From NCBI GenBank assembly GCA_050309585.1, contig JBNRML010000152.1, positions 1 through 15,383 on the forward strand: a stretch of DNA of 15,383 nucleotides. The letters run 5' to 3'. This stretch comes from Bovifimicola sp050309585 (lineage in GTDB: Bacteria; Bacillota; Clostridia; Lachnospirales; Lachnospiraceae). Under the pieces are notes generated by a model. That model was given only the letters and a program-made list of their open reading frames with translations. It was not told where the DNA came from and made no database searches. Below, in pieces: positions 6,548 to 14,233 of the stretch; the first letter of the stretch is position 1; each line of letters begins with the position of its first letter. The position numbers and the translations under genes were made by a program.

Positions 6548-7183
6548 TTAATCTAAATCCACTGTATATTCAGTATATTCTGTATCAGGATTTTCTTCTG
6601 TAACTTTTTCCGAAGATTCCTCCGGTTGTTCAAACTGTTGTTCTTCCTCTGCAGGATAAAGCTCATTTCTATTAGCGGTTACTACTTCAAGGCTTGTATT
6701 CAATGCCTTCATAAAGCTTTCATACTTCATGGTAACATTTTCCATCGTATGTGTAATAATATTCTGTAAATTAGATAAAACTTCATCTGTATACTGCATT
6801 GCACCCATACGAATATCATTGGCATCATTTACGGAGCTGTCAAGTATTCCCTGTGCCTGTTCTGAGGCATCATCAACCAACTGCTGCGCCTGAACATATG
6901 CCTGCTGCATAATCTCATGTTCTGAAATAAGTTCATTTGTCTCATGCTTAGCCTGTTCAATCATATCAGCAGCCTGTGCCTGTGCTGCGTTTAAAATAGC
7001 ATCACGATTGCTAATAATTCTCTGATACTTCTTTATTTCCTCAGGTGTTCTGATACGAAGCTCTGATATGTACTCCTCCATCTGCTCCTTATTCACAAGA
7101 ATACTTGAACTTGATAATTTTGCTCTTTTACAATTATCAATAAAATCTTCTATTTCAGCAAGTGTCTGTTCATATTTACTCAT
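6548..7183 (-). CDS. Coiled-coil protein, DivIVA / ATPase-subunit-like, function unknown
   Basis: A 211-residue soluble, strongly helical protein. Residues 50-150 are rich in Ala, Gln, Glu and Met with heptad spacing (AAQAQAADMIEQAKHETNEL and onward), as in DivIVA-like and V/F-type ATPase stalk proteins, which explains the 'ATPase' labels such proteins often receive; no nucleotide-binding motif is present. The last 35 residues (177-211) are acidic and low in complexity, ending in a TEYTEYT repeat. No signal peptide or membrane segment is seen. GGAGG at 7193-7197 sits 9 bases before the ATG. It is the last gene after rsmD and coaD, 21 bases after coaD, in front of the terminator. A role in cell shape, division or polar scaffolding is only an inference from the coiled-coil type. 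Confidence 0.7.
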   Translation of the reverse strand: MSKYEQTLAEIEDFIDNCKRAKLSSSSILVNKEQMEEYISELRIRTPEEIKKYQRIISNRDAILNAAQAQAADMIEQAKHETNELISEHEIMQQAYVQAQQLVDDASEQAQGILDSSVNDANDIRMGAMQYTDEVLSNLQNIITHTMENVTMKYESFMKALNTSLEVVTANRNELYPAEEEQQFEQPEESSEKVTEENPDTEYTEYTVDLD

Positions 7184-7204
7184 TTTCTATAGCCTCCCTG
7201 AATT

Positions 7205-7687
7205 TTACTTCATTAAATCTATCTTTTCTTTTATCTTCTCTGCAACATATGGTGTCACAAAATAATCAACGTTTCCACCACAAAAAGCTACTTCCTTAAC
7301 CATACTTGAACTTAGATATGCGTATTCAAGACTCGTTGTCAAGAATATCGTATCAACCTCTTTATCCATAACACGATTTGTCTGTGACATCTGAAGTTCA
7401 TATTCAAAATCTGTAACAGCTCTCAGTCCTCTTATTATAACAGAAGCATCACACTTCCTGGCAAAATCAACCAAAAGACCGCTAAAACAATCTATTTCGA
7501 CATTTTCCATACCCTTTGTCACTTCTTTTAACATATTAACACGTTCATCAACAGAAAACAATGGCGATTTTGAATTATTATTAAGTACAGCTACAATAAG
7601 CTTATCAACCATTTTAGATGAACGTTCAATTATATCCAGATGACCTTTTGTCACAGGATCAAAACTTCCAGGATAAATTGCTACCAT
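7205..7687 (-). CDS. coaD: Phosphopantetheine adenylyltransferase
   Basis: A 160-residue enzyme that transfers AMP from ATP to 4'-phosphopantetheine, the fourth step of coenzyme A synthesis. The N-terminus MVAIYPGSFDPVTKGHLDII has the TxGH nucleotidyltransferase motif (13-16). RGLRAVTDFEYELQM (86-100) is the conserved substrate/adenylate region, and LSSSMVKEV (125-133) is the family's SSSxVKE form of the second nucleotidyltransferase motif. A frame five codons longer starts with TTG at 7702, but the ATG at 7687, with AGGT (7694-7697) 6 bases upstream, gives the exact family length. The rsmD-coaD order is the same as in Bacillus (ylbH-ylbI). Confidence 0.96.
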   Translation of the reverse strand: MVAIYPGSFDPVTKGHLDIIERSSKMVDKLIVAVLNNNSKSPLFSVDERVNMLKEVTKGMENVEIDCFSGLLVDFARKCDASVIIRGLRAVTDFEYELQMSQTNRVMDKEVDTIFLTTSLEYAYLSSSMVKEVAFCGGNVDYFVTPYVAEKIKEKIDLMK

Positions 7688-7723
7688 ATTATTACCTGCC
7701 AATCATAAATTTTTAGTAACTAA

Positions 7724-8284
7724 TCAGTTATATTCCCTGCACAAAAAAACGTGCTTATTGGTCTTATATTTTTTTTCTTTTATCATTTCATATCCATATT
7801 CAAAAATATATTCAAATTCTGTTTCTTTGGAAGCTTCCACGATAATTACGCTCTCTTCGTCAATTATAGCAGACTCCCTCAACCTCTCCAATATTTTCTT
7901 TTCAAGATACAGGTTATAAGGAGGGTCCATAAAAATTATATCAAAATAATATCCTTCTCTCTCAAGCATCGAAATTGCATCAAGAACATCTTTTTCCATA
8001 ACAATACCACTATCTTGTAATTTTGTAAACCTAAGATTTGATTTAATACATTCACACGCATTTTTATTATTTTCAATAAATACTGCTTTTTTTGCTCCAC
8101 GGCTGAGAGCCTCTATTCCAATCCCGCCGCTTCCACTAAATAAATCCAGAAAAGTACATTCAACTATATCATTATGAAGCATATTAAATAATGTTTCCTT
8201 GATTCTATCAGTGGTAGGTCTAGTATTATTACCTTCTATTGTCTTTAATTGTAAATGCTTTGCCTTACCTGCAATCACTCTCAT
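7724..8284 (-). CDS. rsmD: 16S rRNA (guanine(966)-N2)-methyltransferase
   Basis: A 186-residue SAM-dependent methyltransferase that modifies G966 of 16S rRNA. MRVIAGKAKHLQLKTIEGNNTRPTTDRIKE-type N-terminus is the RsmD signature (conserved RPTTDRIKE at 22-30). LDLFSGSGGIGIEAL (46-60) binds SAM and DPPY (120-123) is the catalytic N-methyltransferase motif. The longest frame starts at 8296, but that ATG overlaps GAGG (8291-8294), which is 6 bases before the ATG at 8284, so 8284 is used. coaD follows after 36 bases. Confidence 0.95.
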   Translation of the reverse strand: MRVIAGKAKHLQLKTIEGNNTRPTTDRIKETLFNMLHNDIVECTFLDLFSGSGGIGIEALSRGAKKAVFIENNKNACECIKSNLRFTKLQDSGIVMEKDVLDAISMLEREGYYFDIIFMDPPYNLYLEKKILERLRESAIIDEESVIIVEASKETEFEYIFEYGYEMIKEKKYKTNKHVFLCREYN

Positions 8285-8330
8285 ATTTAACCTCATTTCT
8301 GAGCATAATCATGTATACACAACATCAAAA

Positions 8331-8354
8331 ATGGCTGTCCATTAGGGCAACCAT
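8331..8354 (-). terminator. Possible intrinsic terminator downstream of cheR
   Basis: On the - strand TGGTTGCCC and GGACAGCCA can pair around a TAAT loop with one mismatch and one G-U pair, and the stem is followed by TTTTTGATG. It lies in the cheR-rsmD gap and could end the upstream operon, or attenuate it before rsmD. Confidence 0.45.
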
Positions 8355-8372
8355 TCATTACTAATTTGTACA

Positions 8373-8407
8373 TGTTCAGAGCCAGTTTTTGTGGTTGGCT
8401 CTGAACA
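8373..8407. repeat. 12-bp inverted repeat in the cheR-rsmD gap
   Basis: TGTTCAGAGCCA (8373-8384) and its exact reverse complement (8396-8407) flank an 11-base spacer, 7 bases after the cheR stop. No T-run follows on the - strand, so it is not a standard terminator by itself. It may stabilise the 3' end of the cheR mRNA, act together with the hairpin at 8331-8354, or bind protein. The 129-bp gap (8285-8413) holds no gene. Confidence 0.75.
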
Positions 8408-8413
8408 CATACA

Positions 8414-9190
8414 CTAATTTTTCTTATAAAAAAACGATTTGACCGCCGAATAATTCAGCTCCCTGTAGTTTATTATCTGTTCAGTACTTCCTACAAACAA
8501 AATTCCACCCGTTTTCAATGACTGATTAAACTTCCGATAAATTTCCGTTTTGGCTTCTTCAGTAAAATAAATCACGACGTTCCTACACAGAATCATATCA
8601 AATCCACCAGGATAATTGTCCTTAAGCAAATTATGTTCTCTGAAATCCACACAATTCTTAACTTCATCACAAACCTGATAATTCTTTTCTCCAACCTTCT
8701 TAAAATACTTGTCTACATATCTCTTTGGCAAACTGGCAATGCTTTTTTCATTGTACAAACCAATCTTAGCCTTGCCAAGAACATTTTTATCAAGATCAGT
8801 AGCCGTAATATGTATTCTATCCAAAGGCATAAAATCCGAAAGAATCATCACAAGGGAATACGGTTCGTCTCCGGTAGAGCAGGCCGCACTCCACACTTTC
8901 CAGTCTCTTCCAGCCACATTTTCTGAAACATAAGGGATAATATGTTCTCTCATGACCTCCCACTGTTCCGGATTTCTATAAAACTCTGAAACATTAATTG
9001 TTATATAATTAACAAATTCTTCAAACAGTTCTTTATCAGAACGGATACGACGAACATACTCATCGTATCCGCTAATTTTATTTTTTGCAATCAATGCCTC
9101 GATACGTCTTTTCATCTGACGCTCTTTATAACAGTTCAAGTCGATATTTGTCAATTCATATACCAGGGCTTTAAATTGTTCGTAATCCAT
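8414..9190 (-). CDS. cheR: CheR-type protein-glutamate O-methyltransferase
   Basis: A 258-residue SAM-dependent enzyme that methylates glutamates of chemoreceptor signalling domains. Residues 1-70 form the helical CheR_N domain, with the basic RQMKRRI segment (24-30). NVSEFYRNPEQW (66-77) is the family motif before the catalytic domain; WSAACSTGDEPYSLVM (100-115) is the SAM loop, with Asp132 in ATDLD, and FDMILCRNVVIYF (197-209) is the NVLIYF motif. A frame three codons longer starts with TTG at 9199, only one base from GGAG (9201-9204); the ATG at 9190, 10 bases away, is preferred. It follows rpsA by 20 bases. No receptor, CheA, CheW or CheB gene is present, so its substrate is not indicated locally. 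Confidence 0.88.
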   Translation of the reverse strand: MDYEQFKALVYELTNIDLNCYKERQMKRRIEALIAKNKISGYDEYVRRIRSDKELFEEFVNYITINVSEFYRNPEQWEVMREHIIPYVSENVAGRDWKVWSAACSTGDEPYSLVMILSDFMPLDRIHITATDLDKNVLGKAKIGLYNEKSIASLPKRYVDKYFKKVGEKNYQVCDEVKNCVDFREHNLLKDNYPGGFDMILCRNVVIYFTEEAKTEIYRKFNQSLKTGGILFVGSTEQIINYRELNYSAVKSFFYKKN

Positions 9191-9210
9191 AAATTGCAAT
9201 CTCCAAAATA

Positions 9211-10329
9211 TTATTCTTCTGTTGCTGCTTCTTCCTCAACAACTTCCTCTTCTGCAGTTGCTTCTACTTCTAACACTTTCATACTCAAGCTGATTTTCTT
9301 TGCTTCTTCATTGAAGTCTACCACTTTAGCCTCAATTTCCTGTCCGATTGAAAGAACATCTGCAGGTTTATTTACTCTTGTTCTTGATATCTGAGACACA
9401 TGAAGTAAAGCATCAATTCCTGGCTCAAGTTCAACGAATGCACCAAAATCTGTCATTCTTGCAACTTTACCCTTAACAACATTTCCCACCTGATAGTTAA
9501 CTGCCGCCTTTGTCCAAGGATTTGTATCATCAAACTTGAGACTTAATGCAATCTTTGTGCCATTGATTTCCTTAACAAGACATTTGATAGGTGTTCCTGC
9601 AACAAATGTCTTCTGTGGATTCTCAACTCTTCCCCATGACATCTCTGAAATGTGAAGCAATCCGTCTATACCACCTAAATCTACAAATGCACCAAAGTTT
9701 GTCACATTTTTAATGGTTCCTTCAACAACATCGCCTTCCTTGATTGAAGCAAGCAAAGCTTTCTGTTTTTCTTCTTTTTCAGATACTAAAAGCATCTTTC
9801 TGTTACCAATGATTCTTCTCTTTCTTGGATTTGAATTTGGTGTGAATTCTGTTACCACAAATTCAATTTCCTGACCTGCATATTTTGACAGGTCTTTTTC
9901 AAATGTTTCTGAAACCAAACTTGCAGGGATGAAGATCTCTGTCTCATCAACAATGACTGTAAGACCGCCTGCTCTCACCTGCGAAACGGTAGCCTTTAAC
10001 ACTTCTTTGTTATTGAAAGCTTCTTCAATACGTTTGCTTCCCTTCTCGGCTGCAAGACGCTTGTAAGAAAGAACGACCTGTCCTTCTCCATCATTAACCT
10101 TAATAACCTTAGCTTCCATTTTGTCGCCAACTGCAACACATGTTGTCAAATCAACGTTTGGTGCGTTTGTGTATTCACTGCGACTAACAATACCATCTGC
10201 TTTGTAACCTATATTTAAGACTATCTCGTCTTCTTTAACGCTGATTACTGTGCCCTCAACGACTTCTCCTGTACTTATTTGTTTCATTCCTTGTTCTTCA
10301 AACATCTGTTCAAAACTCATTTCTGACAT
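9211..10329 (-). CDS. rpsA: S1 RNA-binding domain protein (ribosomal protein S1 homologue)
   Basis: A 372-residue protein with four S1 OB-fold repeats: about 20-90, 107-176 (degenerate), 197-265 and 280-351. Repeats 3 and 4 carry the canonical core NFGAFVDLGGIDGLLHISEM (211-230) and DFGAFVELEPGIDALLHVSQ (294-313). The tail (352-372) is highly acidic. In E. coli S1 (six repeats) brings mRNA to the 30S subunit; Firmicute four-repeat forms may have broader or weaker ribosome roles. The start ATG at 10329 has a perfect AGGAGG (10339-10344) 9 bases upstream. The first 20 bases overlap the end of ispH in another frame. In many clostridia ispH and S1 are one fused gene, so this pair is the split form. 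Confidence 0.93.
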   Translation of the reverse strand: MSEMSFEQMFEEQGMKQISTGEVVEGTVISVKEDEIVLNIGYKADGIVSRSEYTNAPNVDLTTCVAVGDKMEAKVIKVNDGEGQVVLSYKRLAAEKGSKRIEEAFNNKEVLKATVSQVRAGGLTVIVDETEIFIPASLVSETFEKDLSKYAGQEIEFVVTEFTPNSNPRKRRIIGNRKMLLVSEKEEKQKALLASIKEGDVVEGTIKNVTNFGAFVDLGGIDGLLHISEMSWGRVENPQKTFVAGTPIKCLVKEINGTKIALSLKFDDTNPWTKAAVNYQVGNVVKGKVARMTDFGAFVELEPGIDALLHVSQISRTRVNKPADVLSIGQEIEAKVVDFNEEAKKISLSMKVLEVEATAEEEVVEEEAATEE

Positions 10330-11164
10330 TCGTATGAACCTCCTCGATAATATTATTTGGGGTGGATGCCCCTGCTGTAATACCTACACGATTTCCTGTA
10401 TTTATTTCATCCAGATTTAAATCGTCTAACGTTTGTATATAGTAAGTTTTATTACATTCATTTTTACAAATTTCAAACAACTTCTGTGTATTTGAACTAT
10501 TCATACCACCTATAACTATCATTCTGTCCACTGTCGAAGCAATTTCTTTCGCTTCCTTCTGTCTCTCATGGGTGGCGTTGCAAATCGTGTCTAAAACATT
10601 TATATCATAACCCTTTTTAGAAATAATTTCAACAAGATATTTAAATTTCTTGTAATTAAATGTCGTTTGCGACACAATACAGAGTTTATTTGTTAATTCC
10701 GCAGAAAAGTTATTTGCTTCTTCTTCATTTGAAATTACTGTTGTGTTTTCTCCTGACCATCCCCTGATTCCCTGAACCTCCGGATGGTTTGCATTTCCGA
10801 TAATCACAATATGTCTGTTATTATTCTTCTCTCTTTCAACTATTTTATGAATTTTCTTCACAAATGGACAAGTTGCATCCTCTAATACCAATCCATTCTC
10901 TTCAATAATGTCATAAATTTCCTTTGTGGCACCGTGGGACCTTATAATAACAATCCCGTCCTTAATTTTTTTTAATTCTTCTATGGACTTGATTACAGAT
11001 ACACCCTTCTTTTCAAGATCTTTCACAACCTCTTCGTTATGAATAATAGGTCCATAAGTATATATCTTTTTTTTCTCCTGCTTTTCAATCTGCTCATAAA
11101 CCTTATCCACAGCTCTCTTTACGCCAAAGCAGAAGCCGGCACTCTTTGCAACAACAACTTCCAT
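10310..11164 (-). CDS. ispH: 4-hydroxy-3-methylbut-2-enyl diphosphate reductase
   Basis: A 284-residue iron-sulfur enzyme performing the last step of the MEP pathway, HMBPP to IPP and DMAPP. The three cluster-binding cysteines are Cys12 (AGFCFGVKRAV), Cys99 (DATCPFV) and Cys195 (DTICNATHERQ). HPEV (127-130) supplies the catalytic glutamate (Glu129), SQTT (165-168) and TAGASTP (263-269) line the substrate pocket. The ATG shares one base with the cmk stop (TAATG), and GGAG at 11175-11178 is 10 bases upstream, so translation is probably coupled to cmk. The gene ends GAG TTT TGA, 20 bases into rpsA. Confidence 0.96.
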   Translation of the reverse strand: MEVVVAKSAGFCFGVKRAVDKVYEQIEKQEKKKIYTYGPIIHNEEVVKDLEKKGVSVIKSIEELKKIKDGIVIIRSHGATKEIYDIIEENGLVLEDATCPFVKKIHKIVEREKNNNRHIVIIGNANHPEVQGIRGWSGENTTVISNEEEANNFSAELTNKLCIVSQTTFNYKKFKYLVEIISKKGYDINVLDTICNATHERQKEAKEIASTVDRMIVIGGMNSSNTQKLFEICKNECNKTYYIQTLDDLNLDEINTGNRVGITAGASTPNNIIEEVHTNVRNEF

Positions 11165-11835
11165 TATTTTTCAACTCCGTCTATACATTTAACAATTTCA
11201 TCAACTACCTCATCAATTGTCATATCCGAGGAATCTATTATTTTTGCTCCTTCTGCCACCATGAGTGGTGCGCACTCACGATGTGAATCCCTGTAATCTC
11301 TCTCTTCAATTTCCTTTTCAATTTCTTCCAGTGTACCGGTATATCCCTTTTCCACCTGCTCCAAATATCTTCGTTTAGCCCGTGTGACAACAGAGGCAGT
11401 GAGATAAAGCTTAACCTCAGCATTTGGCAAAACATTAGAACCAATATCTCTTCCGTCCATAATGACATTTTCTGATGCTGCTATACCTCTCTGAAGTTCC
11501 AGAAGCTTTGCTCTTACCTCTGGATAGGCAGAAATTGTTGATGTCATCTGACTTACCTCTTCAGTTCGGATATATGCGTTCACATTTTCCCCGTTTAATA
11601 AGACAATCTGCTCTCCATTTTTATAATCCAGACTAACCCTGCATTTATCACAAGTTTCAATTACTTTTTCTTTTTCTTCTGCTGTAATGTTTTTTCTAAT
11701 ACAGGCCAATGCCATTGCCCTGTACATTGCACCTGTATCCACATAAATAAACTGTTTTTTCTTTGCTGCAAGTTTTGCAATTGTACTCTTTCCAGCTCCA
11801 GCCGGCCCATCTATTGCAACATTTATATTTTTCAT
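11164..11835 (-). CDS. cmk: Cytidylate kinase
   Basis: A 223-residue nucleoside monophosphate kinase that phosphorylates CMP and dCMP. The P-loop DGPAGAGKST (9-18), YVDTGAMYRA (31-40), the DGRDIGSNV segment (127-135) with its CMP-binding residues, and the lid/arginine segment RDYRDSHRECAPL (179-191) are all present. The open frame extends to 11925 inside the flavoprotein gene, but the ATG at 11835 has GGAGG (11842-11846) 6 bases upstream and gives the normal length. It starts 16 bases after the flavoprotein stop. Confidence 0.95.
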   Translation of the reverse strand: MKNINVAIDGPAGAGKSTIAKLAAKKKQFIYVDTGAMYRAMALACIRKNITAEEKEKVIETCDKCRVSLDYKNGEQIVLLNGENVNAYIRTEEVSQMTSTISAYPEVRAKLLELQRGIAASENVIMDGRDIGSNVLPNAEVKLYLTASVVTRAKRRYLEQVEKGYTGTLEEIEKEIEERDYRDSHRECAPLMVAEGAKIIDSSDMTIDEVVDEIVKCIDGVEK

Positions 11836-11851
11836 AGTAATCCTCCATTTT

Positions 11852-13084
11852 TTATTCCATTCCTGCAAGATATCCTGTTGACCAGGCCACCTGCAAATTA
11901 TATCCACCGGTAAATGCATCCACATCTAACATTTCCCCTGCAATATGCAAACCTTCAATTATTTTTGATTCCATGGTCGCAGGATTAACTTCCTTAACAC
12001 TTATTCCGCCCTGTGTTATTATTGCTTCATTAAACCCTCTCAGTGAATTCACTGTAAATTTTAATCCCTTTAGTGCATCTACAAAGGTCATTCTTTCGTC
12101 CTTTGAAATCACATTAACCTTTTTATAAGGGTCTATTTTACAATAATCTATAATAACAGGTATCATTTTTTTAGGCAGTAATTCATCGATGGCATTCCTA
12201 AAATCTTTGTTGGCATTTTTTTCAAAATCCCTCAATACCCTGCCCTCAAGCTGTTCCCTTGTCATAGCAGGCTTCATGTCAATAATCAACTCAATTTTTT
12301 CGTCAGTCAGATATTTTCCCACTACACTGCTTGCACTTAATATCACCGGGCCCGTCACGCCAAAATGTGTAAACATCATCTCTCCGAATTCTTCATAAAC
12401 AGGCTTTTTCTGTTTTTTTCCTGCTCTGTAAAACTTTACACTGACATTTTTCAATGAAAGCCCCTGAAGTTCCTTTACATTTTCCTCCATGACATTCATT
12501 GGCACAAGGGCTGGTCTTAACTTTGTAATGGTGTGTCCATACTTTTCTAATATTTTCATACCTCCGCCATCTGACCCGGTTACAGGATAAGAAACACCAC
12601 CGGTAGCAAATATTACTTTATTTGCCATAATGTTTTCATTATCTGCCACAACACCTTTTACCTTATTTTCATTAACAACAAGATCTGTGACATTAGTATT
12701 ATATCTGATATCCACTCCGTTATTTTTCATTATTTTTTTCAATGTTGAAATAACATCAGATGACTTGTCAGATTCGGGGAATACCCTGTTTCCCCTCTCA
12801 ACTTTAAGCATTAATCCATTATTCTCTAACATATCCATCAAATCCTGGTTAGTAAAGCCATAAAGGGAGCTGTACATAAATTTTTTATTTGAAACAATAT
12901 TGTTAAGTATTGTTTCAACATCTGAGGCATTGGTAACATTGCAACGCCCCTTACCAGTAATAAACAGTTTTTTTCCAGCCTTTTCGTTTTTCTCAAGTAC
13001 AAGTACTCTTTTTCCGTTTTGCGAAGCTGCTATGGCAGCCATCATTCCGGCTGCACCAGCTCCCACAACAATAATATCAAACAT
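11852..13084 (-). CDS. BaiN/HI0933-family NAD(P)/FAD-dependent oxidoreductase
   Basis: A 410-residue flavoprotein. The N-terminal dinucleotide-binding loop GAGAAG (8-13) and acidic Glu31 after VLVL bind FAD; GKGRCNVTN (44-52), GGVSYPVTGSDGGG (162-175), FTHFGVTGP (238-246) and GEMLDVDAFTGGYNLQVAWSTG (383-404, second FAD contact) are the marks of the HI0933/TIGR00275 family. Some clostridial relatives (BaiN) have been linked to bile-acid reduction, but most members have no proven substrate, so I give no specific reaction. AAGGAG (13090-13095) is 5 bases before the ATG at 13084; the frame six codons longer starts with TTG and lacks a ribosome binding site. It sits between rpiR (24 bases) and cmk (16 bases). 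Confidence 0.88.
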   Translation of the reverse strand: MFDIIVVGAGAAGMMAAIAASQNGKRVLVLEKNEKAGKKLFITGKGRCNVTNASDVETILNNIVSNKKFMYSSLYGFTNQDLMDMLENNGLMLKVERGNRVFPESDKSSDVISTLKKIMKNNGVDIRYNTNVTDLVVNENKVKGVVADNENIMANKVIFATGGVSYPVTGSDGGGMKILEKYGHTITKLRPALVPMNVMEENVKELQGLSLKNVSVKFYRAGKKQKKPVYEEFGEMMFTHFGVTGPVILSASSVVGKYLTDEKIELIIDMKPAMTREQLEGRVLRDFEKNANKDFRNAIDELLPKKMIPVIIDYCKIDPYKKVNVISKDERMTFVDALKGLKFTVNSLRGFNEAIITQGGISVKEVNPATMESKIIEGLHIAGEMLDVDAFTGGYNLQVAWSTGYLAGME

Positions 13085-13108
13085 TCTTTCTCCTTCGGGC
13101 AAGACTTT

Positions 13109-14023
13109 TTACTTATCTTCTATAATCGCAACTTCATCATCTGCAAAATTTATCTCATCACTTTCATAAACCTGATAATCATTCCACACCTTTTCCAAAA
13201 GTCCCAGTCTCTCAGTGACAAATTCAGGTTTCTTCATGCACAGTGCAACCACTAGGGCATTTATCACGCTGAGTGGGGCCACCAGTGAGTCCACTACTGT
13301 TGCCATTTCACTTTTGGCAATGAGGTTGCAGGACGAATAGAGATTTAATGGTGAATTTTTATCATCCGTAATGGAAATAACCTTTGCATTTCTGTCATTT
13401 GCAAACTCCATTGCCTTTAATGTCCTCATGGAATATCGTGGAAAGCTTATTCCAATAAGCAAATCCTCACTGTCGATATCTATAATCTGTTCAAATATTT
13501 CACTTGCACTGTTTGTGGTCACCACTGTAACATTTTTAAACAGCATATTTAGATAAAACCCCAGAAAACCAGCTAAAGGAGTACAGGTTCTGATACCTAC
13601 AACATATATATTTTTAGCCTCCATTATACAGTCAACCGCCTGCTCAAATGCAGACTTTGATATAGTATCAAGAGTCACTCTTATTTTTTCCGCATCTGAA
13701 TTCATTACGGTCTCAAGCACCTGAGTCTTTGTCATTTTCGACGCAGTTATTTCAATTTTCTGCACTGAATGAAGCTTATCCTTTACAACCTCTTCCAAAG
13801 CCTTATGAAATTCCGGGAATCCCTTATATCCCAAAAGTGTTGCAAATCTTACTGTTGTGGACTCACTCACTCCCACCTCTTCGCCCAGCTTTGCAGCGGT
13901 CAAAAAAACTGCTGTATCGTAATTTGAGGTTATATATGCGGCAAGTTTTTTATGCCCTTTACTCATGGATGGATAGCATTCACTCATCCTGTCCATGAGT
14001 CCCATTTCTGACAGTTTATCCAT
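13109..14023 (-). CDS. MurR/RpiR-family transcriptional regulator
   Basis: A 304-residue DNA-binding protein with an N-terminal HTH_6 domain (about 5-80; helix-turn-helix near 42-64, LTAAKLGEEVGVSESTTVRF) and a C-terminal SIS sugar-phosphate-binding domain (about 125-260; VVGIRTCTPLAGFLGFYL at 141-158 and GISFPRYSMRTLKAMEFA at 191-208). Such regulators usually sense phosphosugars. No sugar genes are nearby, so the target is unknown; autoregulation of this operon is one option. The longest frame starts at 14035, but that ATG is part of the GGAG motif (14030-14033) lying 6 bases before the ATG at 14023, so I use 14023. The C-terminus (285-304) is an acidic tail. Confidence 0.88.
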   Translation of the reverse strand: MDKLSEMGLMDRMSECYPSMSKGHKKLAAYITSNYDTAVFLTAAKLGEEVGVSESTTVRFATLLGYKGFPEFHKALEEVVKDKLHSVQKIEITASKMTKTQVLETVMNSDAEKIRVTLDTISKSAFEQAVDCIMEAKNIYVVGIRTCTPLAGFLGFYLNMLFKNVTVVTTNSASEIFEQIIDIDSEDLLIGISFPRYSMRTLKAMEFANDRNAKVISITDDKNSPLNLYSSCNLIAKSEMATVVDSLVAPLSVINALVVALCMKKPEFVTERLGLLEKVWNDYQVYESDEINFADDEVAIIEDK

Positions 14024-14044
14024 TTTAATCTCCATAAAAGTACT

Positions 14045-14233
14045 TTATTTCTTTTTTCCTATATCAAGTTTAATATTTTTATTTGTCTTATCCAATGCTT
14101 TCCCAATCTTTTTGGCATCAATCTTAATCTTATCCCCTGCAACCTTATCAACAGTCTTTCCAACCATTTCTCCAACATTATCTATTGTATGTCCTGCTAC
14201 TGTAATATTTAATCCACTGTGTTTCTTAGCCAT
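14045..14233 (-). CDS. Small lysine-rich protein of unknown function
   Basis: A 62-residue protein that I do not recognise. Fifteen residues are lysine, and there is no Cys, Trp, Tyr or Phe. The N-terminal half (GLNITVAGHTIDNVGEMVGKTVDKVAGD) is mildly amphipathic; the C-terminal half (IKIDAKKIGKALDKTNKNIKLDIGKKK) alternates Ile/Leu with Lys/Asp. No signal peptide or membrane span is seen. It is very likely a real gene: GGAGG (14241-14245) lies 7 bases before the ATG, an extended -10 promoter precedes it, and rpiR starts 21 bases after its stop. A nucleic-acid or membrane-surface binding role would suit the composition but is not shown. Confidence 0.72.
   Translation of the reverse strand: MAKKHSGLNITVAGHTIDNVGEMVGKTVDKVAGDKIKIDAKKIGKALDKTNKNIKLDIGKKK

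Noticed and set aside
8373..8407. SOS (LexA) box within the inverted repeat containing GTTCAGAGCC
   Set aside because: The half-sites are separated by far more than the spacing of a Firmicute LexA box, and no SOS gene follows.
11836..11925. N-terminal extension of cmk into the flavoprotein gene
   Set aside because: The P-loop must lie near the N-terminus, and the ATG at 11835 has an ideal ribosome binding site; the extension is the flavoprotein gene read in another frame.
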